From contig NZ_JBBMXV010000001.1 in the NCBI RefSeq assembly GCF_037996645.1, positions 190,168 through 254,167 of the forward strand: 64,000 nucleotides of DNA. The letters are read 5' to 3'. Source of the stretch: Halalkalicoccus tibetensis. GTDB taxonomy: Archaea > Halobacteriota > Halobacteria > Halobacteriales > Halalkalicoccaceae. This document shows positions 25,991 through 33,651 of the stretch, one piece after another (the stretch's first letter is position 1; every line of letters starts with the position of its first letter). The position numbers and the translations under genes are program-made. The notes under the pieces were generated by a model. The model was not told where the DNA came from and searched no databases. It was given only the letters and a program-made list of their open reading frames with translations.

Positions 25991-26956
25991 ATGACGGTCC
26001 GGGTCTCCGCCGGCGGCCGGCTCCACTTCGGCTTCCAGAACCTCTCGCTGGCCCACGAGCGCCTCTACGGGAGCCTGGGGCTCGCGCTTTCCGAGCCGCG
26101 GCTGGTCGTCGAGTGCGAGCGCGCCGAGGGAATCGGTGCGGAACACCCGGACGCCGAGCGATACGCCCGCCGGGCGGTCGAGCTGCTCGACGTGCCGGGC
26201 GCGCGCGTTTCCATCCGCGAGACGCTCCCGCGCCACGCCGGGCTCGGTAGCGGCACGCAGCTCGCATTGGCTGTCCTCACAGGGATCGCCCGCGCGTACG
26301 GCCGCGAGCCACGGGTCCGCGAGCGCGCTCCGTTACTGGGGCGGGGCGGGCGAAGCGGCGTCGGGATCGCCGCCTTCGAGTCGGGCGGGTTCGTCCTCGA
26401 CGCGGGCCACCCGACGACCCGTTTCACCGCCGAGCGGCCCCGCGACGGGAGCTGGGAGGTGCCGCCGGTGATCGCGCGCCATCCGGTTCCCGACGACTGG
26501 CGCTTCCTGGTGGTCGTTCCCGACGTCGAACCCGGAAAGAGCGGCCGCGAGGAGGACGACGACATGCGCTCGGTCGTCGAGCGCGCGAGCCCCGGGATCG
26601 CCGACGAGGTCACCGCCATCTGTACGCGGCGGGTGCTGCCCGCGGTCGTCGGGGACGATCTCGCGACCTTCGGCGCGGGCGTCGCGGAGGTCGGCCGGCT
26701 CAACGGCGCGTGGTACGCCGACGCCCAGGGCGGGGTGTATCGCCCGCCCGTCGGCGAGCTCGTCCGCGAACTGGAGTCCGACCCCGCGATCGAGGGCGCC
26801 GGCCAGTCCTCGTGGGGGCCGACCGTCTACGGCGTCACCGATCGGGCGCGCGCGGACGACGCTCACGAGGCCGGACGGCGGGCGCTCTCGCGGGCGGGCG
26901 TCGGCGGGGAGGTACGGGTTGTCGCCGGGCGAAACGAGGGCGTCCGTATCGACTGA
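25991..26956 (+). CDS. Beta-ribofuranosylaminobenzene 5'-phosphate synthase-like GHMP-fold protein
   Basis: Homologue of the enzyme that condenses p-aminobenzoate (or hydroxybenzoate) with PRPP with loss of CO2 in methanopterin biosynthesis. The 321-residue protein starts with RVSAGGRLHFGFQNLS, a hallmark of the family, then LPRHAGLGSGTQLALAV, the GHMP-like glycine loop (residues about 79-95), GRSGVGIAAFESGGFVLD and the later AGQSSWGPTVYGVTD. Haloarchaea do not make methane, so the product is probably a methanopterin-like or other modified pterin precursor; this is inference. It stands alone, convergent with a mini zinc-finger gene. Confidence 0.88.
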   Translation: MTVRVSAGGRLHFGFQNLSLAHERLYGSLGLALSEPRLVVECERAEGIGAEHPDAERYARRAVELLDVPGARVSIRETLPRHAGLGSGTQLALAVLTGIARAYGREPRVRERAPLLGRGGRSGVGIAAFESGGFVLDAGHPTTRFTAERPRDGSWEVPPVIARHPVPDDWRFLVVVPDVEPGKSGREEDDDMRSVVERASPGIADEVTAICTRRVLPAVVGDDLATFGAGVAEVGRLNGAWYADAQGGVYRPPVGELVRELESDPAIEGAGQSSWGPTVYGVTDRARADDAHEAGRRALSRAGVGGEVRVVAGRNEGVRID

Positions 26957-26967
26957 CCCACTTCCTG

Positions 26968-27120
26968 CTACGGCTGTTTGCTGTAGTCCTCGTCGCCCTC
27001 GTGTTCCTCCTCGCCGTGTCGCTCCAACGCCTGCTGGTCCTCGAACGTCTCGTTGCAGATCGTACAGCGGAACTCGTCGTCCTCCTCGGTCTCCTCGTCG
27101 TCCCTGGGATCGGATACCAT
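26968..27120 (-). CDS. Mini C2H2 zinc-finger protein (50 aa)
   Basis: A small acidic protein from the ATG at 27118-27120. It contains one classical C2H2 finger, FRCTICNETFEDQQALERH..EEEH, with C-x2-C-x12-H-x4-H spacing at residues about 19-40, preceded by an Asp/Glu-rich tail (DPRDDEETEEDDE) and followed by an acidic end. Such one-finger proteins are common in haloarchaea and presumed DNA- or protein-binding; some affect biofilm and motility. It ends 11 nt from the convergent beta-RFAP-synthase-like gene. Confidence 0.82.
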   Translation of the reverse strand: MVSDPRDDEETEEDDEFRCTICNETFEDQQALERHGEEEHEGDEDYSKQP

Positions 27121-27259
27121 GGCCCCGATACTTCAGGAACGATAATCAAGTACATACTTGCCGTCGCAGGCGTGTTATACGGGCACACGACCCTCGGTTC
27201 GGCGACGAAAGTTGCCGGATCCCGTGGGTTGTGGGGTGAGAGCCGCGTAGACTCTTCTC

Positions 27260-27583
27260 ATGCAGTTCTGTCCGGAGTGCGGGTCGATGATGAAGGCCGA
27301 GGGCGAGCAGTGGGTCTGTGGCTCCTGTGGGGAACGGGTCGCGCGCGACCGCGAATCCGAATCGGAGTTCGTCTCGACGGAGGCCCAGAGCGGCGACGAG
27401 CTCATCGAGACCGAGGAGGGCGCGGAGTTCGAGGGCAAACCCACCGCGCGGGACGTGACCTGCGAGGAGTGTGGGAACGGCGAGGCCTGGTACACGATCA
27501 AGCAGACCGGCAGTGCCGACGAACCCCCAACGAGGTTCTTCAAATGTAAGGAGTGCGGGTATCGCTGGCGCGAGTACAACTGA
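27260..27583 (+). CDS. tfs: Transcription factor S (TFS, TFIIS/RPB9-like)
   Basis: Transcript-cleavage factor that rescues backtracked RNA polymerase. The 107-residue protein has an N-terminal zinc ribbon (FCPECGSMM ... WVCGSCG, residues 3-24), an acidic flexible linker, and a C-terminal TFIIS-type ribbon (CEECGNGEAWY ... FFKCKECGYRW, residues about 70-104). The cleavage hairpin acidic pair is visible as SADEPPTRF. It is monocistronic. Haloarchaea often have several TFS paralogues, so this may be one of a set. Confidence 0.94.
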   Translation: MQFCPECGSMMKAEGEQWVCGSCGERVARDRESESEFVSTEAQSGDELIETEEGAEFEGKPTARDVTCEECGNGEAWYTIKQTGSADEPPTRFFKCKECGYRWREYN

Positions 27584-27604
27584 AGCCGATCGGGAGCCGG
27601 AGGC

Positions 27605-27856
27605 TCAGGCGTCGTGGGCCGGCATGTAGAGCAGGGTTCCGCATCCGAGACACTCGAACCCCACGTCCCCGATCGCCCCTCGTTTGACGTTCTCCGCTAC
27701 CGTCGCCCCGCAGTCCGCACAGACGTACGTCGCCTCGCCATCGCCCTCGAAGAACGACTCCATTCCCGGTTTCCCGGTGAGGATCGCGATCCGGGGGTCG
27801 TCCCGATCGATCTCGATGCCCAGGTCCTCGATCGGAGTCAACGCGTAGGTGGGCAT
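27605..27856 (-). CDS. Small zinc-ribbon protein (83 aa)
   Basis: An 83-residue protein starting MPTYALTPIEDLGIEIDRDD with two CxxC knuckles, YVCADCGATV near residue 44 and FECLGCGTLL near 67, which would bind one zinc. The N-terminal half carries beta-strand-like RIAILTGKPGMESFF. I do not recognise a functional family. It is convergent with the tfs gene with a 21-nt gap. Confidence 0.75.
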   Translation of the reverse strand: MPTYALTPIEDLGIEIDRDDPRIAILTGKPGMESFFEGDGEATYVCADCGATVAENVKRGAIGDVGFECLGCGTLLYMPAHDA

Positions 27857-27980
27857 GCCTAGAGGGAGGGCGCCGGAGGCGTTAGGCGTGTTGATAACTG
27901 AGAAGCATACCAGAGGTGAGGCGGGAGGGTTGGATCGTGACGGGGGTCTTCGAAAATCCCCTCGGCAGGACGGGGACCGC

Positions 27981-28091
27981 TTAGAGCACGTGCAGCTCCG
28001 CGTCGTACCGCTGGGCCGCGTCGATGGCGTGTTCGATCGCCCGATCGACCCCGGGGTTCATGTCCGTCGGCAGTAGCAGTCCGCCATCCAT
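27981..28091 (-). pseudogene. Truncated UspA-family gene fragment (N-terminal 36 residues)
   Basis: From the ATG at 28091 the frame reads MDGGLLLPTDMNPGVDRAIEH... and stops with TAA after DAELHVL. This matches the first strand, P-loop-like turn and helix of a UspA protein (compare LVPVDGSDQADQAVEHA in the intact gene at 25480) but the remaining 100 or so residues, including the ATP-binding signature, are absent. No continuation is visible in any frame downstream. It is best read as a decayed or truncated copy; a functional micro-protein is less likely. Confidence 0.6.
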
Positions 28092-28133
28092 CACGCGAGA
28101 TCGTCCGTTCGCCGATGAAGTTCCGTTATCCCT

Positions 28134-28802
28134 TCAGCAGCCCCACTCGTCCTGCCAGTCCTCCATCTGCTCGATCTCCGCCTCCTGGACCTCGATGACC
28201 TCCTCCGCGAGGTCGGCCACGCGATCGGCTCGTCCGTCCTCGAGGACGTCCTCGCTCATTTCGATCGCGCCCTCGTGGTGGACGATCATCCCCTCGACGA
28301 ACAGGCAGTCGAACTCCCGACCCTCCGCACAGCGAAGCTCCTGTAGTTCCTCCTCGGAGAGCATCCCCTCCATCTCGCCGTGGTCCATGTGGTCCGCGTG
28401 ATCGGGGTCGGCGCCGGCCTCCGCGAGCCACTCGTGCATCTGCTCGATCTCCTCCTCCTGGACGTCGATGATCTCGGGGCCGAGCTCGCGGAGTTCACAG
28501 CGGTCGGTCCGACCCGGGATCAGCTTCGCCATCTCGATCGCCTGCTCGTGGTGGACGATCATCATTCGCATGAACTCGACGTCCGCGTGGTTGAACTCGC
28601 CGTCGTACTCCTCGTGACGTTCCTCGTCGTGCTCCTCGTGTTCGTGATGGTCGTGCTCGTCGTGATCACCGTCCCCGTGGTGGTCGTGTTCGTGGTCCGG
28701 TTCCTCGCCGTCCTCGGCCGCCGCCCCGTAGCCGGCGATCCCGACCGTGCTTGCGGCGCCCAGTGCGTACAGGACCCGTCGTCGCGTCGTTGGGTTCGTC
28801 AT
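28134..28802 (-). CDS. Tat-exported DUF305 protein with His/Asp-rich metal-binding segment
   Basis: A 222-residue secreted protein. The N-terminus has a Tat motif (TRRRVLYALG) and hydrophobic core; residues about 32-65 are a His/Asp/Glu-rich stretch (DHEHDHHGDGDHDEHDHHE), a likely metal buffer; then come two DUF305 repeats, MRMMIVHHEQAIEMAKL (about 75-130) and VEGMIVHHEGAIEMSEDVL (about 165-215). DUF305 belongs to a ferritin-like/four-helix superfamily with conserved HH-E, and is often linked to copper handling. I take the ATG at 28802, immediately before the Tat motif. The metal role is inferred from composition and family. Confidence 0.88.
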   Translation of the reverse strand: MTNPTTRRRVLYALGAASTVGIAGYGAAAEDGEEPDHEHDHHGDGDHDEHDHHEHEEHDEERHEEYDGEFNHADVEFMRMMIVHHEQAIEMAKLIPGRTDRCELRELGPEIIDVQEEEIEQMHEWLAEAGADPDHADHMDHGEMEGMLSEEELQELRCAEGREFDCLFVEGMIVHHEGAIEMSEDVLEDGRADRVADLAEEVIEVQEAEIEQMEDWQDEWGC

Positions 28803-29042
28803 GGATGTCACCTGATCGAAGCGCCGGGACGGTTCCCGTCGCCCCATCGGACGGTCTCCCGCTCGCCACGTTATTATGTGCCTATGAACCGTAGAAAACA
28901 ATTAGTGAGCGGCGGCCGGAGCCCGCCGCCGTTCGCTCACGGTTCGGTGAGGCGCCGGCCGAACGGTCGTTAACGACGCCGTAATCGAGCGGCTCCCTCG
29001 CGCACCCATATCGTTATCTGCCATACGAACCAAGGCCTAGAT

Positions 29043-29804
29043 ATGCCCGCCGCGACCGCTCAGGCGATCAGCCTCCCCTTCGCCGTAGCGACGGGCAGCG
29101 GTGCGGGGATCCTCTCGCTGCTTTCCTGGCGGGCGGTTCGCGGGTCGCCGATCGGCCGGGTCGTCGCCGCCCTGGCGGTGGTCATGGGCGTGGCGACCGT
29201 CTACCACGCCCTCCTGTTGGTCGCCCCGGAGGCGACGAAGACGACGCTGCTCGGGGGGAGCAAGTACCTGGCGATCGTCGGCGCCCTCGGCCTGGCGGCG
29301 GACGCCCACCGACGAACGCCGATCCCGCTGGGGAGCTACGAGCCGGCGCCGTTGGCCGTCGTCACGGGCGTGGCGGCGTTCGTCGGGGGCGGGCTGCTCG
29401 CCGAACTGTTCGCCCCCGTGCTCATCCACTGGGCTCACGGCTTCGGAGCCCTGCTCGTCGTCGTCGGCTTCTACTCGCTCGCGACGACGGACCCGTCCCT
29501 CGAGGGACGCCTCGACGCCGCGATCCGCGATACGGGTCCGACGCGCCCGCGCGAGGACTGGATGCGCCCGATCGACGACCGCATCCTCGAGACGTACGCG
29601 GCCTCCGGCCTCGTCCTGACCCCCGCCGTCGTCGCGTACAACATCGGACACAGCCGCGAGGAGGTCAACCGACGGCTGAGCGAGCTCGAACGACGCTCGT
29701 TCGTCGAGCGGGTCGAACGGGGGAAGTACCGGCTCGCCGACCGCGGCCGGGCCCGTCTCTCCGCCCCGCCACGACGGAGCCGTCGGGGGGAGCGCGATCG
29801 TTAA
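29043..29804 (+). CDS. Membrane protein with C-terminal winged-helix domain
   Basis: A 253-residue protein. Residues about 5-150 contain five hydrophobic helices (for example IGRVVAALAVVMGVATVYHAL and GFGALLVVVGFYSLA). Residues about 175-240 form a winged helix: ILETYAASGLVLTPAVVAYNIGHSREEVNRRLSEL is the HTH and RSFVERVERGKYRLADRGRA the wing. It ends in a basic Arg-rich tail. This combination suggests a membrane-bound one-component sensor/regulator. No partner gene is evident; the DUF305 gene is divergent upstream. Topology and DNA-binding role are inferred. Confidence 0.8.
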   Translation: MPAATAQAISLPFAVATGSGAGILSLLSWRAVRGSPIGRVVAALAVVMGVATVYHALLLVAPEATKTTLLGGSKYLAIVGALGLAADAHRRTPIPLGSYEPAPLAVVTGVAAFVGGGLLAELFAPVLIHWAHGFGALLVVVGFYSLATTDPSLEGRLDAAIRDTGPTRPREDWMRPIDDRILETYAASGLVLTPAVVAYNIGHSREEVNRRLSELERRSFVERVERGKYRLADRGRARLSAPPRRSRRGERDR

Positions 29805-29870
29805 CTCGGATCCGTGGCAACGTTCGTCCATAACAGGGGATTTTAGAGACGGGCCGTGTTGGGGACACGC

Positions 29871-32579
29871 ATGGACGACGAGCTACACAACCGGACGGTC
29901 AATCAGGACGTCCGGGAACTCGGTGCGCTGGTCGGCGACACGATCAGCGAGCAGGCCTCCCGCGACGACTTCGAGACGGTCGAGACGCTCAGAACCGCCT
30001 CGATCGCCTACCGGGACGGCGAGGCGGAATCGCGACAGGGGCTCCACCAGATCCTCCACCGGCTCCGGCCCGACCGCGAGAGCATCGTCGCGCGCGGCTT
30101 CACCACCTACTTCGAGCTGATCAACCTCGCCGAGGAGCGAGAACGGGTCCGCGCGATCCGCAGCGCCTCCCAGGAGGACTCCCTGGAGGACAGCCTCGAG
30201 GTCGCCGCCGAGGCGCTGGCCGAGGAAGACGAGCGGACGGCGAAGGCGATCCTCGACGACGTGCTCATCGAGCCGACCTTCACCGCCCACCCCACCGAGG
30301 CGCGGCGAAAGACCGTCAAGTCGAAGCTCCGTTCGGTCGCGGTCGATCTGGAGACTCTGGACGAGCGCGCGCTCACCGACAAGGAGCGTGACCACGTCGA
30401 GCGCGACATCGAGAGCGAGGTCGTGAGCCTCTGGCAGACCCCGCAGGTCAGGAACCGCCGGCCCGAGCCGACCGACGAGGCGATCAACGTCCAGTGGTAC
30501 CTCGAGAACACGCTGTTCGACGTCGTCGGCGAGGTCTACAACGAGTTCGAGACGGCCCTCGAGGAGGCCGGCCACGACATCGACGTCCCCAAACTGTTCG
30601 AGTTCCGCTCGTGGGCCGGCTCCGATCGGGACGGCAACCCCTACGTCACCCCCGAGGTGACCGCCGAGACCCTGGACCGTCAGCGGACCGTCGTCCTCGA
30701 GCGCTACCGCGACGCCCTCAAACGGCTCTCGGGCGTGATGAGCCAGGACGGCAGCCGGATCGCCGTCGGCCCCGAGTTCGAGAAGTCGCTGTCGGCCGAC
30801 CGCGAGCGCCTCCCCGAGGTCGCACGGGGCGCCGAGGACCGATACCCACGCGAGCCCTACCGCCAGAAGCTGAAGCTGATGCGCGAGCGGCTCAACCGGA
30901 TCGACGACGTGCGGCCCGGCGGCTACGAGAGCGCGGCGGAGTTCCGCGCGGATCTGGACGTGCTGGCCGAGAGCGCCCGGCGAAACGGTGCCGACAGCGT
31001 CGTCGCCGCCCACGTCGACCCGCTCCGCCGGCAGGTCGACACCTTCGGCTTCTCGCTCGCGAGCCTCGACCTCCGGGACCACCAGCAGAACCACACCGAG
31101 GCCGTCGCCGAGGCGCTCGCGCTCGAGGGGATCGACTACCGCGACCTCTCCGAGGAGGAGCGCGTCGAGACGCTCACCGAGGCGGTCGTCCAGGACGAGC
31201 GGGTGATCGACCCCGAGGCGCTCTATCGCGACGAGGAGGCCGACCTCTCGGAGACCGCCCGCACGGTGCTCGAGCTGTTCGCCCGGCTGGCCGACTGGCA
31301 GACCGAGTACGGCGACGACGCGATCGACACCTACGCCATCTCGATGACCGAGGAGCCGAGCCACGTGCTCGAGGTGCTCTTCCTGGCCGAGCAGGCCGGG
31401 GTTATCGCGCTGCCGAACCATTCCGGGATCGACATCGTCCCGCTGCTCGAGACCGAGTACGCGCTGTCGGGCGCCCGGCGGATCATGGGGACGCTGTTCG
31501 AGAACGAGGCCTACAGCCAGGCGCTGGCCGCGCGGGGCGACACCCAGGAGATCATGCTCGGCTACTCGGACTCGAACAAGGAGAACGGCTTCCTGGCCGC
31601 GAACTGGTCGCTGTACAACAACCAGCGTCGGCTCGCGGAGATCACCGAGGACTTCGACGTGACGATGCGACTGTTCCACGGTCGCGGCGGGTCGATCTCC
31701 CGGGGCGGCGGCCCGATGAACCGGGCGCTGCTCGCGCTGCCCAACGAGTCGGTCTCGGGGCAGGTGAAGTTCACCGAGCAGGGCGAGTCGATCGCCGAGA
31801 AGTACGCCAACCCCCGGATCGCCGAGCGCAACATCGAGCAGATGGTCAACGCACAGGTGCTCGCGCGGCGAAACGCCCTCCACGAGCCCGAGGAGGACGT
31901 CGCCGAGGAGTGGACCGAGGCGATGGAGACGATGGCGAACGCCGCCCGCGAGGAGTACCGCGACCTGCTCGAATCGGAGGGGTTCGTCCGCTACTTCGAG
32001 CAGGCGACGCCGATCACGGTGATCGAGGAGCTCAACCTCGGCTCGCGGCCCGCCTCCCGCAGCGGCGAGCGAACCGTCGAGGACCTGCGGGCGATCCCGT
32101 GGGTGTTCTCCTGGACCCAGTCGCGCTGTATCATCCCCGGCTGGTACGCGCTCGCGTCGGGGATCGACGCCTATCTCGAATCGGGCGGCGACGCCGAGCT
32201 GCTCGGCGAGATGTACGAGGAGTGGCCCTTCTTCCGGACGACGCTCGACAACGCCTCGCTGGCGCTCGCTCGCACGGAAATGGAGATCGCCGCCGAGTAC
32301 GCCGGGCTTGCCGACCCCTCGCTCCGGGATTCGTTCTTCCCGCGCATCCAGGGCGAGTACGAACGCGCAACGGAGCTGGTGCTCGAGATCACCGGTCGCG
32401 ACAGGCTGGTGCGTCGCGACTGGCTCGAGGGGAGCCTCCGGCGGCGTAACCCCTACGTCGACCCGCTGAACCTGCTCCAGACCCATCTGCTCGGCCAGAC
32501 GCACCTGACCGACGCCGAGGAGCGAACCCTGCGGCTCACGGTCAAGGGGATCGCCGCCGGCATGAAGAACACGGGCTAG
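29871..32579 (+). CDS. ppc: Phosphoenolpyruvate carboxylase
   Basis: Anaplerotic enzyme forming oxaloacetate from PEP and bicarbonate. The 902-residue protein is bacterial-type Ppc: catalytic His about residue 140 in FTAHPTEARRKT, SWAGSDRDGNPYVTPEVT, IMLGYSDSNKENGF, the glycine loop FHGRGGSISRGGGP, and the C-terminal NPYVDPLNLLQTHLLG with the allosteric/terminal region ending GIAAGMKNTG. The ATG at 29871 fits; an in-frame TTG 15 nt upstream is unlikely. The last 4 nt overlap the convergent next gene. The large opposite-strand frame here is only the acidic-protein mirror. Confidence 0.97.
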   Translation: MDDELHNRTVNQDVRELGALVGDTISEQASRDDFETVETLRTASIAYRDGEAESRQGLHQILHRLRPDRESIVARGFTTYFELINLAEERERVRAIRSASQEDSLEDSLEVAAEALAEEDERTAKAILDDVLIEPTFTAHPTEARRKTVKSKLRSVAVDLETLDERALTDKERDHVERDIESEVVSLWQTPQVRNRRPEPTDEAINVQWYLENTLFDVVGEVYNEFETALEEAGHDIDVPKLFEFRSWAGSDRDGNPYVTPEVTAETLDRQRTVVLERYRDALKRLSGVMSQDGSRIAVGPEFEKSLSADRERLPEVARGAEDRYPREPYRQKLKLMRERLNRIDDVRPGGYESAAEFRADLDVLAESARRNGADSVVAAHVDPLRRQVDTFGFSLASLDLRDHQQNHTEAVAEALALEGIDYRDLSEEERVETLTEAVVQDERVIDPEALYRDEEADLSETARTVLELFARLADWQTEYGDDAIDTYAISMTEEPSHVLEVLFLAEQAGVIALPNHSGIDIVPLLETEYALSGARRIMGTLFENEAYSQALAARGDTQEIMLGYSDSNKENGFLAANWSLYNNQRRLAEITEDFDVTMRLFHGRGGSISRGGGPMNRALLALPNESVSGQVKFTEQGESIAEKYANPRIAERNIEQMVNAQVLARRNALHEPEEDVAEEWTEAMETMANAAREEYRDLLESEGFVRYFEQATPITVIEELNLGSRPASRSGERTVEDLRAIPWVFSWTQSRCIIPGWYALASGIDAYLESGGDAELLGEMYEEWPFFRTTLDNASLALARTEMEIAAEYAGLADPSLRDSFFPRIQGEYERATELVLEITGRDRLVRRDWLEGSLRRRNPYVDPLNLLQTHLLGQTHLTDAEERTLRLTVKGIAAGMKNTG

Positions 32580-33283
32580 TAGGTCCGGCGCAGCCCGTCA
32601 AGCCAGGGCTCCTGGGCGTTGGTCGTCCAGTCGACCAGCCCCACCGCCTGGCGGATCGTCACGAAGTTGTAGGCCCCATCCCAAGGGAAGTCGATGTCGT
32701 AGGCGGCGCTGCCGTTCTCGCGGTAGAGCGCGGCCAGCCCCTGGTGGATTCCCGGTACCTCGTCGAACAGCTGGCTCCGGACGTCACGGAGCCCGGAGTC
32801 ACGCGCGCGCCACTTCTGCTCGTGAACGCGATCGAGGATCGCTTGCAGCGCCTCGTCCCGATTCGAGAGCCCCGCCGGGAGGAACACGCGGGGCTCGCCG
32901 AAGTCGCTCGCGGCGAAGAAGACCAGATGGCCGTCGAACTCGCCGTTCCTGTCGCCGAGCACCGACCGGATCGTGCCGTAGTTCAGGTTCGGCTGGTTGG
33001 CGTCGCGCATCTCGAGACCCTGTTCGAGCAGCTGGCGGTAGCGCTCGTCCGGGTCGCTCGCGTCCGGCTCGGTCGGGCCGTCATCCCCGCAGGCCGAATG
33101 GGACTCGCCCCCGGGCTCGCCGTCGAACGGCAGCCCGCCCTCGCGCGCGAGCGGACCGCCCCCGGCGCCGACGGTCTTCGACGCGCCGACGATCGAGAGC
33201 CCACCTGCGGCGGCGCCGCCGATGCGGAGGAGTCGGCGGCGTGATTCGTCGAGCCCGGCGGCCTCGTCGTCACCCTCCTTCAT
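32576..33283 (-). CDS. Tat-exported protein of unknown function (235 aa)
   Basis: The N-terminus carries a twin-arginine signal (ESRRRLLRIGGAAAGGLSIVG), then a Gly/Ser/Asp-rich linker with one Cys (HSACGDDGPTEPD) and a mixed alpha/beta domain (about 85-235) with NYGTIRSVLGDRNGEFDGHLVFFAA and ALQAILDRVHEQKWRARDS. I recognise no family and see no catalytic motif or metal site. It converges on ppc with a 4-nt overlap. It is probably an extracellular or cell-surface protein. Confidence 0.8.
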   Translation of the reverse strand: MKEGDDEAAGLDESRRRLLRIGGAAAGGLSIVGASKTVGAGGGPLAREGGLPFDGEPGGESHSACGDDGPTEPDASDPDERYRQLLEQGLEMRDANQPNLNYGTIRSVLGDRNGEFDGHLVFFAASDFGEPRVFLPAGLSNRDEALQAILDRVHEQKWRARDSGLRDVRSQLFDEVPGIHQGLAALYRENGSAAYDIDFPWDGAYNFVTIRQAVGLVDWTTNAQEPWLDGLRRTY

Positions 33284-33420
33284 GACTCCCGGATGGGGGC
33301 GCGCTCATTAAGCATTTGTGTTATTAACGACAGTTAGGAACCCGATATTTGCCACGGGTTCCCACCCCTAAGGCCCCCCGGGAACCGACCGTGGGACGTC
33401 ACGAGGGGCGGAGCGGCCGC

Positions 33421-33570
33421 CTAGCGGATCGATCGCTTCCACTCGCGGAGTCCGAGTGCCTCGCAGTCGAACTCGGCCGGGTCGAGGCCCGCCGCCCAGA
33501 CGAACAGCGGAGCGACCGCCTCGCCGATACCCCGGCTCACGCCCGTCACCACTGCCGTCGTATCGTCCAT
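33421..33570 (-). pseudogene. Internally deleted short-chain dehydrogenase/reductase (SDR) gene
   Basis: A 49-codon frame whose first 20 residues (MDDTTAVVTGVSRGIGEAVA) are the NAD(P)-binding start of an SDR, TGxxxGIG included, and whose last 29 (PLFVWAAGLDPAEFDCEAL...) look like the extreme C-terminus of a similar SDR. The roughly 190 residues between, with the Ser-Tyr-Lys active site, are missing, in frame. So both ends of the gene survive and the middle has been deleted. It lies upstream of, and divergent from, the carotenoid operon. Not expected to be an active enzyme. Confidence 0.7.
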
Positions 33571-33651
33571 GTCCCGCCTACGGGCCCCGGGGGAATACCC
33601 CTCCACCTCCGCGCCACCCGGATTTATGCCGCCGACGGCCCGAGGGGCGGT

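Noticed and set aside
29883-32504. An 873-residue open frame on the minus strand
   Set aside because: Antisense to ppc, which has all catalytic motifs; the mirror frame has no recognisable domain.
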